A stretch of DNA of 63,943 nt from an uncultured Clostridium sp. (GTDB taxonomy: Bacteria > Bacillota_I > Bacilli_A > RF39 > UBA660). The position numbers were made by a program, and so were the translations under genes. The notes beneath the pieces were generated by a model. The model ran no database searches. It was not told the DNA's origin and saw only the letters and a program-made list of their open reading frames with translations. This document shows positions 27,661 to 36,398 of the stretch, piece by piece; positions within the stretch are counted from its first letter, which is position 1, and every line of letters begins with the position of its first letter. The DNA lies in contig CAMIWC010000007.1 in NCBI GenBank assembly GCA_946402315.1, positions 1 to 63,943 of the forward strand, in the 5' to 3' direction.

Positions 27661-28071
27661 ATGAAAAAATATGAAAGATTACTTCCTATTGTTATTGCAA
27701 TACTAATTGTTATAGTTTTGATTGTAGTATTAATCTTAAAACATAATAAATATTTAATGACTTGTACAGGAAGTGTTAGAGTTGCTGAAGCTTTCTTAGA
27801 TGAAAAATATAAAGTATATAAAGAAGATAATAAATATTATTCAGATACAGAATTAGTAATTAGACAAGCAGATTCTAGATTAGATCTTACTGATGAGCAA
27901 TTAAAATATTATCAAAATAAGTTAGAAGGGGAAGTAGGAGATGATTTAACTTATTCTGAAATAAAAGATGGTAAAGTAATAATAAAGTATAAGAAGGGTT
28001 TTAGTGAGTATAATAATCTAGATGAAATAAGAGAGTATATGAATACTATTAATAGAAAATGTACTAAATAA
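27661..28071 (+). CDS. Single-span extracytoplasmic protein, unknown
   Basis: I do not recognise this 136-residue protein. One N-terminal membrane anchor (residues 8-28, LPIVIAILIVIVLIVVLILK) precedes a soluble extracytoplasmic domain that begins with MTCTGSV and ends with NRKCTK. The two cysteines near its ends could pair in a disulphide. Predicted secondary structure alternates helices and strands (FLDEKYKVYKEDNKYYS, DGKVIIKYKKGF). The start codon abuts the stop of the acetyltransferase gene, with SD AGAGGTGATT inside that gene's last codons, so the two are translationally coupled. A role in cell-wall acetylation or sensing is possible. Followed by two tandem terminators. Confidence 0.7.
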   Translation: MKKYERLLPIVIAILIVIVLIVVLILKHNKYLMTCTGSVRVAEAFLDEKYKVYKEDNKYYSDTELVIRQADSRLDLTDEQLKYYQNKLEGEVGDDLTYSEIKDGKVIIKYKKGFSEYNNLDEIREYMNTINRKCTK

Positions 28072-28094
28072 TCATTAAGTAAAAACGTGTAAAG

Positions 28095-28121
28095 AGAAGA
28101 GTTGTAAACTCTTCTTTTTTT
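28095..28121 (+). terminator. First of two tandem terminators before mraZ
   Basis: AGAAGAGTT/AACTCTTCT stem, three-base loop, TTTTTT tail. Confidence 0.85.
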
Positions 28122-28142
28122 GTGTCAACTAGACACTTTTTT
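28122..28142 (+). terminator. Second tandem terminator before mraZ
   Basis: GTGTC/GACAC stem, loop AACTA, tail TTTTTT. Only 1 bp from the previous hairpin; together they insulate the division cluster. Confidence 0.7.
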
Positions 28143-28158
28143 AATCTCTAAAATATTG

Positions 28159-28187
28159 TTGAAGTGGGAGAATAGATGTATTATAAT
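28159..28187 (+). promoter_or_regulatory. mraZ cluster promoter
   Basis: TTGAAG, 17-bp spacer, TATAAT. A GTGGGA motif starts at the last base of the -35 hexamer. The expected start of transcription is near 28194. Confidence 0.75.
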
Positions 28188-28220
28188 AGTAGCAGTGGTA
28201 AAAAGTGGATAAAAGTGGGT
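28164..28220 (+). promoter_or_regulatory. MraZ-box array (autoregulatory operator)
   Basis: GTGG cores lie at 28195, 28205 and 28215, exactly 10 bp apart, each in an AAAGTGG-like context (GTGGTAAAAA, GTGGATAAAA, GTGGGTGATA). A further GTGGGA lies at 28164 beside the -35. MraZ is known to bind direct GTGG/TGGG repeats near its own promoter; in Mollicutes the box is AAAGTG(T/G)N3 repeated. The third repeat includes the mraZ ribosome binding site, so binding and translation signals overlap. Confidence 0.85.
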
Positions 28221-28226
28221 GATAAT

Positions 28227-28670
28227 ATGTTGATAGGAGAATATCATCATAATATCGACGATAAAGGTAGACTAACACTTCCTGCTAAATTTCGCGAAGA
28301 GCTAGGAAATGAAGTCATAGTTACCAGAGGTTTAGAAGAATGCTTATTCCTATATACAAAAACTGAATGGGATAAGATAATTTCTAAATTAGAGAAACTA
28401 CCTTTCACTAAGAAGAGCGCTCGTAGTTTTATGAGATTCTTCTTATCTGGAGCTACTGCAACAGAATTTGACAAACAAGGAAGAGTTAATCTTGCTTCGC
28501 CTCTAATTTCGTATGCCGATTTAAAAAAAGAGTGCGTTATTGTTGGAGTAGGAGATCGTCTTGAAATATGGTCTTTAGATAAATGGAATAATTTCTATTC
28601 TACTAATAAAGATGAAATGTCAGATATCTGTGAGAATTTATTTGATTCAAACTGGGAAAACGGTGATTAA
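28227..28670 (+). CDS. mraZ: Transcriptional regulator MraZ
   Basis: DNA-binding protein of the AbrB/SpoVT fold that regulates the division and cell-wall cluster it heads. 147 residues with two copies of the MraZ fold: GEYHHNIDDKGRLTLPAKFRE (about 4-24) and GATATEFDKQGRVNLASPL (about 77-95). The frame is open upstream to 28176, but the family start MLIGEY at 28227, preceded by GGGTGATAAT, is preferred. The longer version would run through the operator repeats. It is 2 bp from rsmH and the first gene of the mraZ-rsmH-ftsL-ftsI unit. The array of GTGG repeats just upstream supports autoregulation. Confidence 0.95.
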   Translation: MLIGEYHHNIDDKGRLTLPAKFREELGNEVIVTRGLEECLFLYTKTEWDKIISKLEKLPFTKKSARSFMRFFLSGATATEFDKQGRVNLASPLISYADLKKECVIVGVGDRLEIWSLDKWNNFYSTNKDEMSDICENLFDSNWENGD

Positions 28671-28672
28671 TA

Positions 28673-29599
28673 ATGCATATAAGTGTACTCTTAAATGAAT
28701 CAATTGAAGGGCTAAACATAAAGGAAGACGGCATTTATGTCGACTGTACTTTAGGTCGTGGTGGTCATTCAAGTGAAATTTTGAAAAGAATAAAAAGGGG
28801 AGGATACTTATTCGCCTTTGATCAAGATAAAGAGGCAATTAATACAAGCAAAAAGAGACTTGAAGAAATTGGTAATAATTTTACTATCATCAACTCAAAT
28901 TTTGTAAATATTAAAAAAGAATTAAAAGAAAAGTCCATTTCGAAAGTAGATGGAATCCTATTTGATTTAGGAGTTTCATCACCACAACTGGATGAAGATG
29001 AAAGAGGTTTCTCTTATCATCATGACGCTTATCTTGATATGAGAATGAATCAAGAAAACATGCTTTCAGCACACGATGTCGTAAATAACTATTCAGAATC
29101 TGAATTAGTTAAAATATTTTTTGAATACGGTGAAGAAAAATACGCTCGTAGTATAGCTAGAGCAATCGTAAATAGTCGTAAGACTAAACCCATTGATACT
29201 ACGTTAGAACTTGCAGAAGTCATTAAAGCATCAGTACCCGAGAAAGTTAGAAGGGAAAAACATCCCGCTAGAAAGGTATTCCAAGCTATAAGAATAGAAG
29301 TCAACGATGAATTAAATGTCCTAGAACAAGCATTAAGAGACAGCTTAGATCTTCTAAATATAGGAGGAAGGATATCAGTAATTACTTTCCATTCTCTTGA
29401 AGATAGAATTGTAAAAAATATCTTTAGGGAAGTAACAGAAATAGATCCTAAAGTTAAAGGACTTCCTGATATTCCTGATGAATATAAGCCTTCATTTAGA
29501 TTAGTTAATAATAAAGTTATTACTCCGACAGAAGCAGAAATAACAGCTAATCCAAGAGCAAGAAGTAGTAAATTAAGAATAATTGAAAGAGTTAGATAG
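28673..29599 (+). CDS. rsmH: 16S rRNA (cytosine1402-N4)-methyltransferase
   Basis: RsmH (MraW) methylates N4 of C1402 in the decoding centre of 16S rRNA. 308 residues. It begins with MHISVLLNESIEGL, then the SAM motif YVDCTLGRGGHSSEIL, DGILFDLGVSSPQLD, the RGFSYHHDAYLDMRM signature and ISVITFHSLEDRIVK near the C-terminus. The length is typical. It follows mraZ by 2 bp and precedes ftsL by 12 bp with its SD (AGGAGGATATT), the usual order of the division cluster. The more even base composition of this gene than its neighbours is probably due to conservation. Confidence 0.97.
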   Translation: MHISVLLNESIEGLNIKEDGIYVDCTLGRGGHSSEILKRIKRGGYLFAFDQDKEAINTSKKRLEEIGNNFTIINSNFVNIKKELKEKSISKVDGILFDLGVSSPQLDEDERGFSYHHDAYLDMRMNQENMLSAHDVVNNYSESELVKIFFEYGEEKYARSIARAIVNSRKTKPIDTTLELAEVIKASVPEKVRREKHPARKVFQAIRIEVNDELNVLEQALRDSLDLLNIGGRISVITFHSLEDRIVKNIFREVTEIDPKVKGLPDIPDEYKPSFRLVNNKVITPTEAEITANPRARSSKLRIIERVR

Positions 29600-29611
29600 G
29601 AGGATATTATA

Positions 29612-29923
29612 ATGAAAAAGAGAAAGGTAATAAAAAGAAAATTAAAACTTACTAAGTTTGAAAGACTTTTATATGGCTTTGCTGTTTTAATTGTGGTAAT
29701 CTCTCCTCTTGCAATTGTTTTCTCTCAAGCAACTTTATCTAAGATAAACTACGATGTAGAAAAATTGAGAGGTGAAGTAAATACTGAACAAAAGAAAAAC
29801 GAGAGTTTATCTATGAAATTAAGTGAGCTTGCTTCCCTAGATAAAATCAAAGAAGTTGCAGAGTCAAAAGGATTACGATATAATGATAATAACATAAGGT
29901 TAGTTGACAATACTGCTGAATAG
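29612..29923 (+). CDS. ftsL: Cell-division protein FtsL-like
   Basis: Small bitopic divisome protein that links FtsB/DivIC with the septal transpeptidase. 103 residues: a very basic cytoplasmic tail (MKKRKVIKRKLKLTKFERL), one membrane span (about 21-43), and an extracytoplasmic leucine-zipper-like coiled coil (KINYDVEKLRGEVNTEQKKN onward). It ends with SLDKIKEVAESKGLRYND, a pattern typical of FtsL. The sequence family is poorly conserved, so the name rests on topology and position between rsmH and the class B PBP. Strong SD AGGAGGATATT. The next start lies 13 bp after its stop. Confidence 0.88.
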   Translation: MKKRKVIKRKLKLTKFERLLYGFAVLIVVISPLAIVFSQATLSKINYDVEKLRGEVNTEQKKNESLSMKLSELASLDKIKEVAESKGLRYNDNNIRLVDNTAE

Positions 29924-29936
29924 GAAAGTGATTGAG

Positions 29937-32141
29937 ATGAAAAAGAAGAAAACTAATAAAAGTAAAAATACGATTAATTTTCATTGGTCTATTATACTTT
30001 TAGGTCTTCTTCTTTTTTTTGGTTTAATATATAGAGCTTGTGAATTAGCTTTATCTAAGAAGATAGATGGTATAGATATTCAAGAGTTTGCTAGTAGTCG
30101 TAATAGTACTACTAAAACACTTCCTGCTGAAAGAGGAAGAATATTAGATGTAAATGGAAACGTTTTAGCAGAAAATGTATCCTCATATACATTAATTGCT
30201 TATCTAGATCCTAAAAGAACTACTGATTCTAAGAAACCACAACATGTAGTAGATAAAGAATTTACTGCTCAAGAGTTATCTAAAGTATTAGATATTAGTT
30301 ATGAAGATTTATTAAAGTATTTAAATAAAGAAGGAGTTTATCAAACAGAGTTTGGTCCTAAGGCTAAAGGATTATCAGAACTTGAAAAAGATCGTATAAA
30401 AGATTTAAATCTTCCTGGAATTAGTTTTATTGAAACTAAAAAGAGATATTATCCATATGGAGACTTTATGTCTTATACAATAGGATATGCTGTAGAAAAA
30501 GTAGTGGAAGATGATAAAGGTAATAAAGTTACTAAATTAGTTGGAGAAATGGGAATAGAGAAGTATTATGATGATATTTTAAGTGGTAAAGATGGTTATA
30601 CTTTTTATCAAAGAGATCGTAATGGTTATAAGATTCCTGGAACTAATGAAATAACTGTTGCTGCTGTAAATGGTAGTGATATTTATCTAAGTTTTGATGC
30701 TAATGTTGTTATGTTCTTAGAACAAGCATTAGATAATGCAGAAGCTAAGAAATATAAATGGGAATGGTATACTATTATAGTTGCTAATGCTAAGACAGGA
30801 GCAGTTTTAGGAGCGGTTTCTAATCCTTCATTTGATCCTAACAAGAGAAATATAAAGAATTATTTGGATTATACTACTGGAGTCGCTTTTGAACCAGGAA
30901 GTACTATGAAGACATGGACTTATATGGCTGTAATGGAAAATAGTAAATATAATGGTAATGCTAAATATAAATCCGGAACATATACAGCTAGTGATGGTAC
31001 TGTAATAGGTGACTGGAAGCGTTCTGGTTGGGGAAATATTACTTATGATAGAGGATTTGCTTTATCGTCTAATACAGGTATTATCTCTTTACTTAGAAAT
31101 AATATTGATAAAGATACATTACGTAGTTATTATAGTAAACTAGGATTTGGTACAACTACTGGAGTACCTATACCTAATGAAGTAAATGGTAAGATTAGTT
31201 TTAAATATGAAACAGAGTACTATAATGCTGGATTTGGTCAAGGTATAACTACAACACCAATTCAAAATATTAAAGCTTTAACTAGTATTGCGAATGATGG
31301 AATGTTACTTCAACCATATTATGTAGATAAAATAGTGGATGCTGATGGTACAGTATCCTATCGTGGTGGTAGAACAGAACTATATCAAGTTGCATCTAAA
31401 CAAACTACAGATAAGATGAAAAATTTAATGGAAGATGTTATTGCAGGAGATTCTAATACTTGTACTGGTTATCCATATAATATGCCTGGATATAACTTAA
31501 TTATTAAAACTGGATCTGCTCAAGTAGCGTCTAGTTCTGGATATGATACAGGTGAAGTTATTAAAGGTATTGCTGGTATGTGGCCTAAAGAAGACCCGGA
31601 AATTATCTTCTATGTGGCAGCTAAAAAACCTAATGATGGTAAAGGTGGAAGAGTAACACCTATGTCATCAGTAGTTAAAGAAATAGTTAAAAATATAAGT
31701 AGTTATTACGAAATCTATAATAGTAATAAATCTACTGTCATTTCTAAGACCGACAAAAGTCTTAAATTAGATAGTTATATTAGTAAAGATACCGATAGGA
31801 TAGTATCTTCATTAAAAGAAGCAGGATTTAATCCAATTGTAATAGGTACTGGTAACAAGATAATTAAACAATTTCCTGGTGCTGGTACAATTGTTACTAC
31901 TAAAGATAAAATATTCTTAATTACTAATGATAAAGATATAAAGATGCCTAATTTAACTAAATATAGTTTAAATGAAGCTAGAACTCTTCTAAATATGTTA
32001 AATATTAAATTTACTTATGAAGGTAATGGATACGTATATAATCAAAGTATTCCTGCTGGAGGAGATATTACTGATGATTTAGTTCTTTACCTAAAAGATA
32101 ATTATGTAAAAGAAGAATCAGAAAAAGAAAAAGAGAAGTAA
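29937..32141 (+). CDS. ftsI: Class B penicillin-binding protein with two PASTA domains (FtsI/PBP2B type)
   Basis: Septal peptidoglycan transpeptidase. 734 residues from the ATG at 29937 after GGAAAGTGAT; an upstream ATG at 29904 lies within ftsL and has no SD. It has one N-terminal span (about 15-35), then a PBP dimerisation domain with AERGRILDVNGNVLAENV. The transpeptidase domain has active-site Ser322 in GSTMK, SSN at 377-379 and KTG at 524-526. Two PASTA repeats close it (about 600-660 and 665-730: FNPIVIGTGNKIIKQFPGAG and FTYEGNGYVYNQSIPAGG). The cluster stops here: mraY, murD, ftsW and murG do not follow, and a bidirectional terminator separates it from def. Confidence 0.94.
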   Translation: MKKKKTNKSKNTINFHWSIILLGLLLFFGLIYRACELALSKKIDGIDIQEFASSRNSTTKTLPAERGRILDVNGNVLAENVSSYTLIAYLDPKRTTDSKKPQHVVDKEFTAQELSKVLDISYEDLLKYLNKEGVYQTEFGPKAKGLSELEKDRIKDLNLPGISFIETKKRYYPYGDFMSYTIGYAVEKVVEDDKGNKVTKLVGEMGIEKYYDDILSGKDGYTFYQRDRNGYKIPGTNEITVAAVNGSDIYLSFDANVVMFLEQALDNAEAKKYKWEWYTIIVANAKTGAVLGAVSNPSFDPNKRNIKNYLDYTTGVAFEPGSTMKTWTYMAVMENSKYNGNAKYKSGTYTASDGTVIGDWKRSGWGNITYDRGFALSSNTGIISLLRNNIDKDTLRSYYSKLGFGTTTGVPIPNEVNGKISFKYETEYYNAGFGQGITTTPIQNIKALTSIANDGMLLQPYYVDKIVDADGTVSYRGGRTELYQVASKQTTDKMKNLMEDVIAGDSNTCTGYPYNMPGYNLIIKTGSAQVASSSGYDTGEVIKGIAGMWPKEDPEIIFYVAAKKPNDGKGGRVTPMSSVVKEIVKNISSYYEIYNSNKSTVISKTDKSLKLDSYISKDTDRIVSSLKEAGFNPIVIGTGNKIIKQFPGAGTIVTTKDKIFLITNDKDIKMPNLTKYSLNEARTLLNMLNIKFTYEGNGYVYNQSIPAGGDITDDLVLYLKDNYVKEESEKEKEK

Positions 32142-32154
32142 AACTTCTCTTTTT
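32131..32154. terminator. Bidirectional terminator between ftsI and def
   Basis: AAGAGAAGT/ACTTCTCTT stem with flanking A and T runs; it ends both the plus-strand division cluster and the minus-strand def gene. Confidence 0.85.
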
Positions 32155-32701
32155 ATATTGCTCTATATTTATCTTTATCCTTGTATGGATTTTTAGAATC
32201 AATTCTATCTGTAAACATAATTCCGTTTAAATGATCATATTCATGTTGAAAGGCTACTGCTAAATCTTCTCTTACACGATATCTTACTGGATTACCTTCA
32301 GTATCAAAACCTTCCATTGTAATTCTAGCATGTCTAGGGACTATTCCATCAGTAGGTCTATTTACTGATAAACAACCTTCTCCTTCTTCAACATAAATCA
32401 TTTCGCTAGATTCACTTGTTATTTTAGGATTTACTAATACATAAGTTTCAAATTGTTGTTCTTCATATTCATATACTACTACAAAATATCTTTTAAGTAT
32501 TCCAACTTGTACTGCAGCCATACCCATTCCTGGACGAAGATTTAATTCTTCAGACTTTTCAGGGATTTGACTTAAAGTTAAATGTTCAATCATATCTTCG
32601 ATTACTTTTTTATCTTTTTCACTCATTGGAAAAGTTACTTCTTTAGATACTTGATGTAGTACTTTACATTTTTCATCAAGAATGTCACTATCTTTTAACA
32701 T
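32153..32701 (-). CDS. def: Peptide deformylase
   Basis: Removes the formyl group from nascent N-terminal methionine. 182 residues with the three family motifs: GMGMAAVQVG (motif 1, normally GxGLAAxQ), EGCLS (motif 2, metal-ligand Cys) and QHEYDHLNG (motif 3, the HExxH metal site and catalytic Glu). The insertions and length are those of the longer Firmicute type-2 enzymes. The start (MLKDSDIL) follows GGTGAAAAGTAT read on the minus strand, with a TATGATAAAAT-like -10 upstream. It is monocistronic and convergent with ftsI. Formyltransferase (fmt) is not adjacent. Confidence 0.95.
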   Translation of the reverse strand: MLKDSDILDEKCKVLHQVSKEVTFPMSEKDKKVIEDMIEHLTLSQIPEKSEELNLRPGMGMAAVQVGILKRYFVVVYEYEEQQFETYVLVNPKITSESSEMIYVEEGEGCLSVNRPTDGIVPRHARITMEGFDTEGNPVRYRVREDLAVAFQHEYDHLNGIMFTDRIDSKNPYKDKDKYRAI

Positions 32702-32769
32702 ATACTTTTCACCACACGTTTATATTTTATCATAAAATCCTTAAAAATAAAGGGTAAATTTTTTATTTG

Positions 32770-32778
32770 TGTTATAAT
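32770..32778 (+). promoter_or_regulatory. Extended -10 promoter of recD2
   Basis: TGT-TATAAT, 18 bp ahead of the recD2 start. Confidence 0.6.
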
Positions 32779-32796
32779 ACTTTTTAGGAGACAACT

Positions 32797-34971
32797 ATGG
32801 ATCAATATATTAAAGGACATTTTAAGAAAAGTTTGTTTGTTGCTGAAAATGGATATGTAGTAGGTCTATTTAAAGTATTAGAAACAGATAAATCTAATGA
32901 AGAATATATAAATAAAACAGTAACTTTTACTGGTTTTTTTCATGATTTAAATGAAAATGACTTATATATTTATCATGGTAAATTCTTAAATCACCCTAAA
33001 TATGGAGAACAATTTCAAGTAGATAGTTATGAAATAATTATGCCAGAAGAAAAAGATTCTATTGTTGAATTTTTATCTAGTGGATTATTTAAAGGAATAG
33101 GAGAAACTAAAGCTAAGAAAATAGTAAATGCTTTAGGAGATAAAACTTTAGATATTATAATTAATAATCCAGATAATCTTATTCTTATACCTACTATAAC
33201 TAAGAAACAAGCTGATATGTTACATAATACTTTAGAAGAGTATCAAGCTAGTTATAAAGTGGTTTTAAAATTAAATGAATTAGGTTTTTCTACTAAAGAT
33301 AGTATGATTATCTATAATAAGTACCATCATAATACTTTAGAAATAATAGATAATAATATTTATAAAATATATGAAGATATAAATGATATTCCATTTAAGA
33401 AGATAGATTCTATAGGAATAAAAGTAATGGATAAAGATGATTCTAGAAGAATTAGTGCAGGAATTACTTATATTTTTTCTGAAGTCTATAATAATATAGG
33501 TCATAGTTATCTTCATCTAAAAGAAATATATGATTATTTAATAAGAGCATTAAGTGTTAGATTAGATAAAGATAAGTTTCTAGATTGTATAAATAAGATG
33601 TTACTAGATATAAAACTAATTAATATAGATGATAGATATTATCTAAAATATATGTATGAAGATGAAGTATTAATTTCAAATACTTTTAAGTATTTAAGTA
33701 GTTTGGAGAATGATACTTATAAGAAGATAGATAATTATATTGAAGCTTATGAAAAAGACCTAGGTATTAAATATAATAAGGAACAGTTACAAGCTATTAA
33801 AAAGGGCCTTGAAAATCATACTTTAATAATTACTGGTGGTCCTGGTACAGGAAAGACTACTATTATTCAAGCTATTATTGATATATATCGTGATCTAAAT
33901 AAATATTCTTATAGTGAAATGTTATCTAAAGTAGCTCTTCTAGCACCAACTGGAAGAGCAGCTAAAAGATTAAGTGAAGCTACTAGTCTTCCAGGAAGTA
34001 CTATTCATAGATTTTTAAAATGGAATAAGGACTTAGATCGTTTCCAATTAAATGAACGTAATAAAAGCGATGTAGACTTTGTTATTATAGATGAATCTAG
34101 TATGGTAGATGTTACTTTATTTGCTAATCTTATTAAAGCATTAAAGAGTAATATTAAATTAATAGTAGTAGGAGACTATAATCAATTACCATCAGTAGGT
34201 CCTGGTCAAGTATTAAAAGACTTAATAGAAAGTGAAGTAATAGATACTGTTATCTTAAAAAATTTATATAGACAAGATAAATATTCTAATATTATTAATC
34301 TTGCTTATGAAGTAAACAGTGGAGAAGTAAATAATTCTACTTTTGAAGATGGTACTGATTTAAAATTAATTAGTGCTAGTTCTAGTAATGTTATAAAAGA
34401 AATAAAATCTATTTGTGATAGGTATAAGAAAACTGATTATAAAGAGTTTCAAATACTTGTACCTATATATAAAACAATTAATGGTATTGACAACATTAAT
34501 AAATTAGCTCAAGATATCTTTAATCCTAAGAGTAAAGATAAGAATGAATTAAAAGTTGGAGATGTAATATATCGAGAACAAGATAAAGTATTAGAACTAG
34601 TTAATATGCCAGATGATAATATATTTAATGGAGATATTGGTGTAATAGTTGAAATAGATAATAAAGATATTTATGTAGATTTTGATGATAATATAGTTAA
34701 ATTTACTCCATCTAATTATTCTAATATAAAGCATGGATATGCGATTAGTATTCATAAGAGTCAAGGTAGTGAATTTAAAACAGTAGTTATTCCAATTGTT
34801 AAAGAATATCGTAATATGTTATATCGAAAATTATTTTATACAGGAATTACACGTGCTAAAAATGAATTATATATAGTAGGAGATCTTGATAGTTTAAAGG
34901 TTGCAGCTTCAAATAATAATCAAGATATTAGACGTTCTACTATTAAAGAATTACTTAGTAAAATAGAGTAA
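32797..34971 (+). CDS. recD2: ATP-dependent 5'-3' DNA helicase RecD2
   Basis: Superfamily 1B helicase, working without RecBC in bacteria that use AddAB. 724 residues: an N-terminal OB-like region (TFTGFFHDLNENDLYIYHG), helix-hairpin-helix motifs (GLFKGIGETKAKKIV and following, about 95-150), Walker A GGPGTGKTTII (about 347), VALLAPTGRAAKRLSE and the DESSMVD Walker B. The SH3-like insert and UvrD-C-terminal segment follow (GYAISIHKSQGSEF, YTGITRAKNELYIVG). Typical length. SD TAGGAGAC precedes the ATG. It is divergent from def. AddAB at the start of the window fits with RecD2 in the same repair repertoire. Confidence 0.95.
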   Translation: MDQYIKGHFKKSLFVAENGYVVGLFKVLETDKSNEEYINKTVTFTGFFHDLNENDLYIYHGKFLNHPKYGEQFQVDSYEIIMPEEKDSIVEFLSSGLFKGIGETKAKKIVNALGDKTLDIIINNPDNLILIPTITKKQADMLHNTLEEYQASYKVVLKLNELGFSTKDSMIIYNKYHHNTLEIIDNNIYKIYEDINDIPFKKIDSIGIKVMDKDDSRRISAGITYIFSEVYNNIGHSYLHLKEIYDYLIRALSVRLDKDKFLDCINKMLLDIKLINIDDRYYLKYMYEDEVLISNTFKYLSSLENDTYKKIDNYIEAYEKDLGIKYNKEQLQAIKKGLENHTLIITGGPGTGKTTIIQAIIDIYRDLNKYSYSEMLSKVALLAPTGRAAKRLSEATSLPGSTIHRFLKWNKDLDRFQLNERNKSDVDFVIIDESSMVDVTLFANLIKALKSNIKLIVVGDYNQLPSVGPGQVLKDLIESEVIDTVILKNLYRQDKYSNIINLAYEVNSGEVNNSTFEDGTDLKLISASSSNVIKEIKSICDRYKKTDYKEFQILVPIYKTINGIDNINKLAQDIFNPKSKDKNELKVGDVIYREQDKVLELVNMPDDNIFNGDIGVIVEIDNKDIYVDFDDNIVKFTPSNYSNIKHGYAISIHKSQGSEFKTVVIPIVKEYRNMLYRKLFYTGITRAKNELYIVGDLDSLKVAASNNNQDIRRSTIKELLSKIE

Positions 34972-35035
34972 AATAGATAAATTTTATTAGTTATAAAAAT
35001 ATATATATGATATTATTAATTTAGGACGTGGTACT

Positions 35036-36196
35036 ATGTTTAAAAAAGATAAAAAAGATAATGAAAGTCTTAATTATAAAAGATTAAATGAACTTATACA
35101 TTTAAGTAGTAAGTTTATGAAATTAATATATACACTTACTATTGTATTATTAGTATTTGTAGGTATTCATTTAATTAAAGATTTACATGTATTTAAGATT
35201 ATTAAAGAAATATTTGGAGTATTAGCTGCATTCTTTATTGGAATAATACTTGCTTGGTTATTAGATCCAATTGTATCTTTCTTACAAAAGAAAGGTGTTA
35301 AGAGAGGAATAGGTGTTACTTTTGTATATGTAATACTTATTGCGGTACTAGTACTAGTTGGTAACTTAATTATTCCGGCTTTAGGTAACCAAATAAAAGA
35401 AATGATTACGGCTGCTCCTGATACTATTAATAATATTACTGAATGGATGAATCATATTATTAATTCTGTATCTAGAACTTATAATTTAGATTCAGCAGTG
35501 GTTAAGAAAAATGTATATGATGCATTATCTGGATTCCTTTATTCATTTACTGTAGATGGTCCTACTACTATTATTAATATTAGTAAAACTATATTAAATG
35601 GTAGTTTAAATGTAATTATAGGATTATTAATCGGATTCTATATGTTAATAGATTTCGATGGTGTTAAAAAACAAATTGGTTCTTTAGTACCTAAGAAACA
35701 TAAAAAAGATATGAGTGATTTAACTAATATGTTGAATCAAACATTAAGAAATTATGTATATGGTACATTAATAGTTATGTTTATCTTATTTATATTCCAA
35801 AGTATAGGTATGAGAATAGCTGGTATGAAAGCACCGATGGTATTTGGATTATTCTGTGCTATAGCTAATATTATTCCTTATCTAGGACCATATATAGGAG
35901 GAGTACCTTCAGTACTTATAGCCTTTACTATATCTCCTAAAGTAGGAATTGGAGTATTAATATCAGTAATTATTTGTCAAGGATTAGAAAGTTATTTACT
36001 TACTCCTACTATTATGAGTAAGACTATGAAACTACATCCAGTAACAATTATAATTGGGTTATTGTTATTCGGACATTTCTTTGGTATAATTGGTATGTTG
36101 TTTGCAACACCTATTATTTCTTGTTGTAAGATAATTGCTAATTTCTTTATTGAGAAGTATGAATTATTTAAGCAAGAAGAAGAGGAAGAAGTATAA
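35036..36196 (+). CDS. AI-2E family transporter / permease
   Basis: Member of the AI-2E transporter family (TqsA, YdbI and PerM-like proteins), whose members export small molecules or act in Na+/H+ exchange; the substrate here is unknown. 386 residues with about eight membrane spans: two close to the N-terminus (about 30-50, 60-85), one near 95-120, then a soluble segment (about 125-170). The remainder contains the conserved GLLIGFYMLIDFD and the C-terminal ANIIPYLGPYIGGVPS, CQGLESYLLTP and LLFGHFFGIIGMLFATP motifs. It ends in an acidic tail (EQEEEEEV-like). Upstream is recD2, 64 bp away without a terminator; downstream the alanine T-box starts almost at once. Confidence 0.9.
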   Translation: MFKKDKKDNESLNYKRLNELIHLSSKFMKLIYTLTIVLLVFVGIHLIKDLHVFKIIKEIFGVLAAFFIGIILAWLLDPIVSFLQKKGVKRGIGVTFVYVILIAVLVLVGNLIIPALGNQIKEMITAAPDTINNITEWMNHIINSVSRTYNLDSAVVKKNVYDALSGFLYSFTVDGPTTIINISKTILNGSLNVIIGLLIGFYMLIDFDGVKKQIGSLVPKKHKKDMSDLTNMLNQTLRNYVYGTLIVMFILFIFQSIGMRIAGMKAPMVFGLFCAIANIIPYLGPYIGGVPSVLIAFTISPKVGIGVLISVIICQGLESYLLTPTIMSKTMKLHPVTIIIGLLLFGHFFGIIGMLFATPIISCCKIIANFFIEKYELFKQEEEEEV

Positions 36197-36199
36197 ATA

Positions 36200-36205
36200 T
36201 ATAAT
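36200..36205 (+). promoter_or_regulatory. -10 element of the alanine T-box operon
   Basis: TATAAT begins 4 bp after the stop codon of the permease gene. No convincing -35 is seen in the Glu-rich coding end upstream. Confidence 0.5.
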
Positions 36206-36206
36206 G

Positions 36207-36386
36207 CGATGATAAAGATGAGTACAAATAAGAGTCTTTATAGAGAGTTCCCGTTGATGGAAGAGGAACAAGATATTATTTAGAAAGCTACTTTGGAGCA
36301 TTATCGGTGTAACCGTTATGTTAATTAAGATCCAAAAGTAGGATGGTACCGTGCTTATGCACTCCTATAGTTGGATCTTTTATTTT
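36207..36386 (+). promoter_or_regulatory. T-box riboswitch, alanine specifier (GCT)
   Basis: Stem I pairs AAAG with CTTT and AAATAA with TTATTT. The specifier loop has the AGTA S-turn on the 5' side (about 36221-36224) and the codon GCT (Ala) at 36287-36289, followed by A. Distal AGAGAG and GTTGATGG elements lie at about 36242-36260, and stem III is CGGT-GTA-ACCG (36305-36315). The T-box AGGATGGTACCGTGC (36340-36354) forms AGGA-(TGGTACC)-GTGC with GCAC-TCCT. Unlike the threonine leader, no terminator uses the ACTCCT arm. That arm (CTCCTA, 36362-36367) instead complements the TAGGAG ribosome binding site of cmk. A 9-bp stem AAGATCCAA/TTGGATCTT encloses the antiterminator and is followed by TTTATTTTT. 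Confidence 0.9.
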
Positions 36387-36398
36387 TAGGAGGATATT

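Noticed and set aside
28176-28226. Longer MraZ starting at 28176
   Set aside because: It would translate through the promoter -10 and the operator repeats; the family N-terminus (MLIGEY) with its SD is at 28227.
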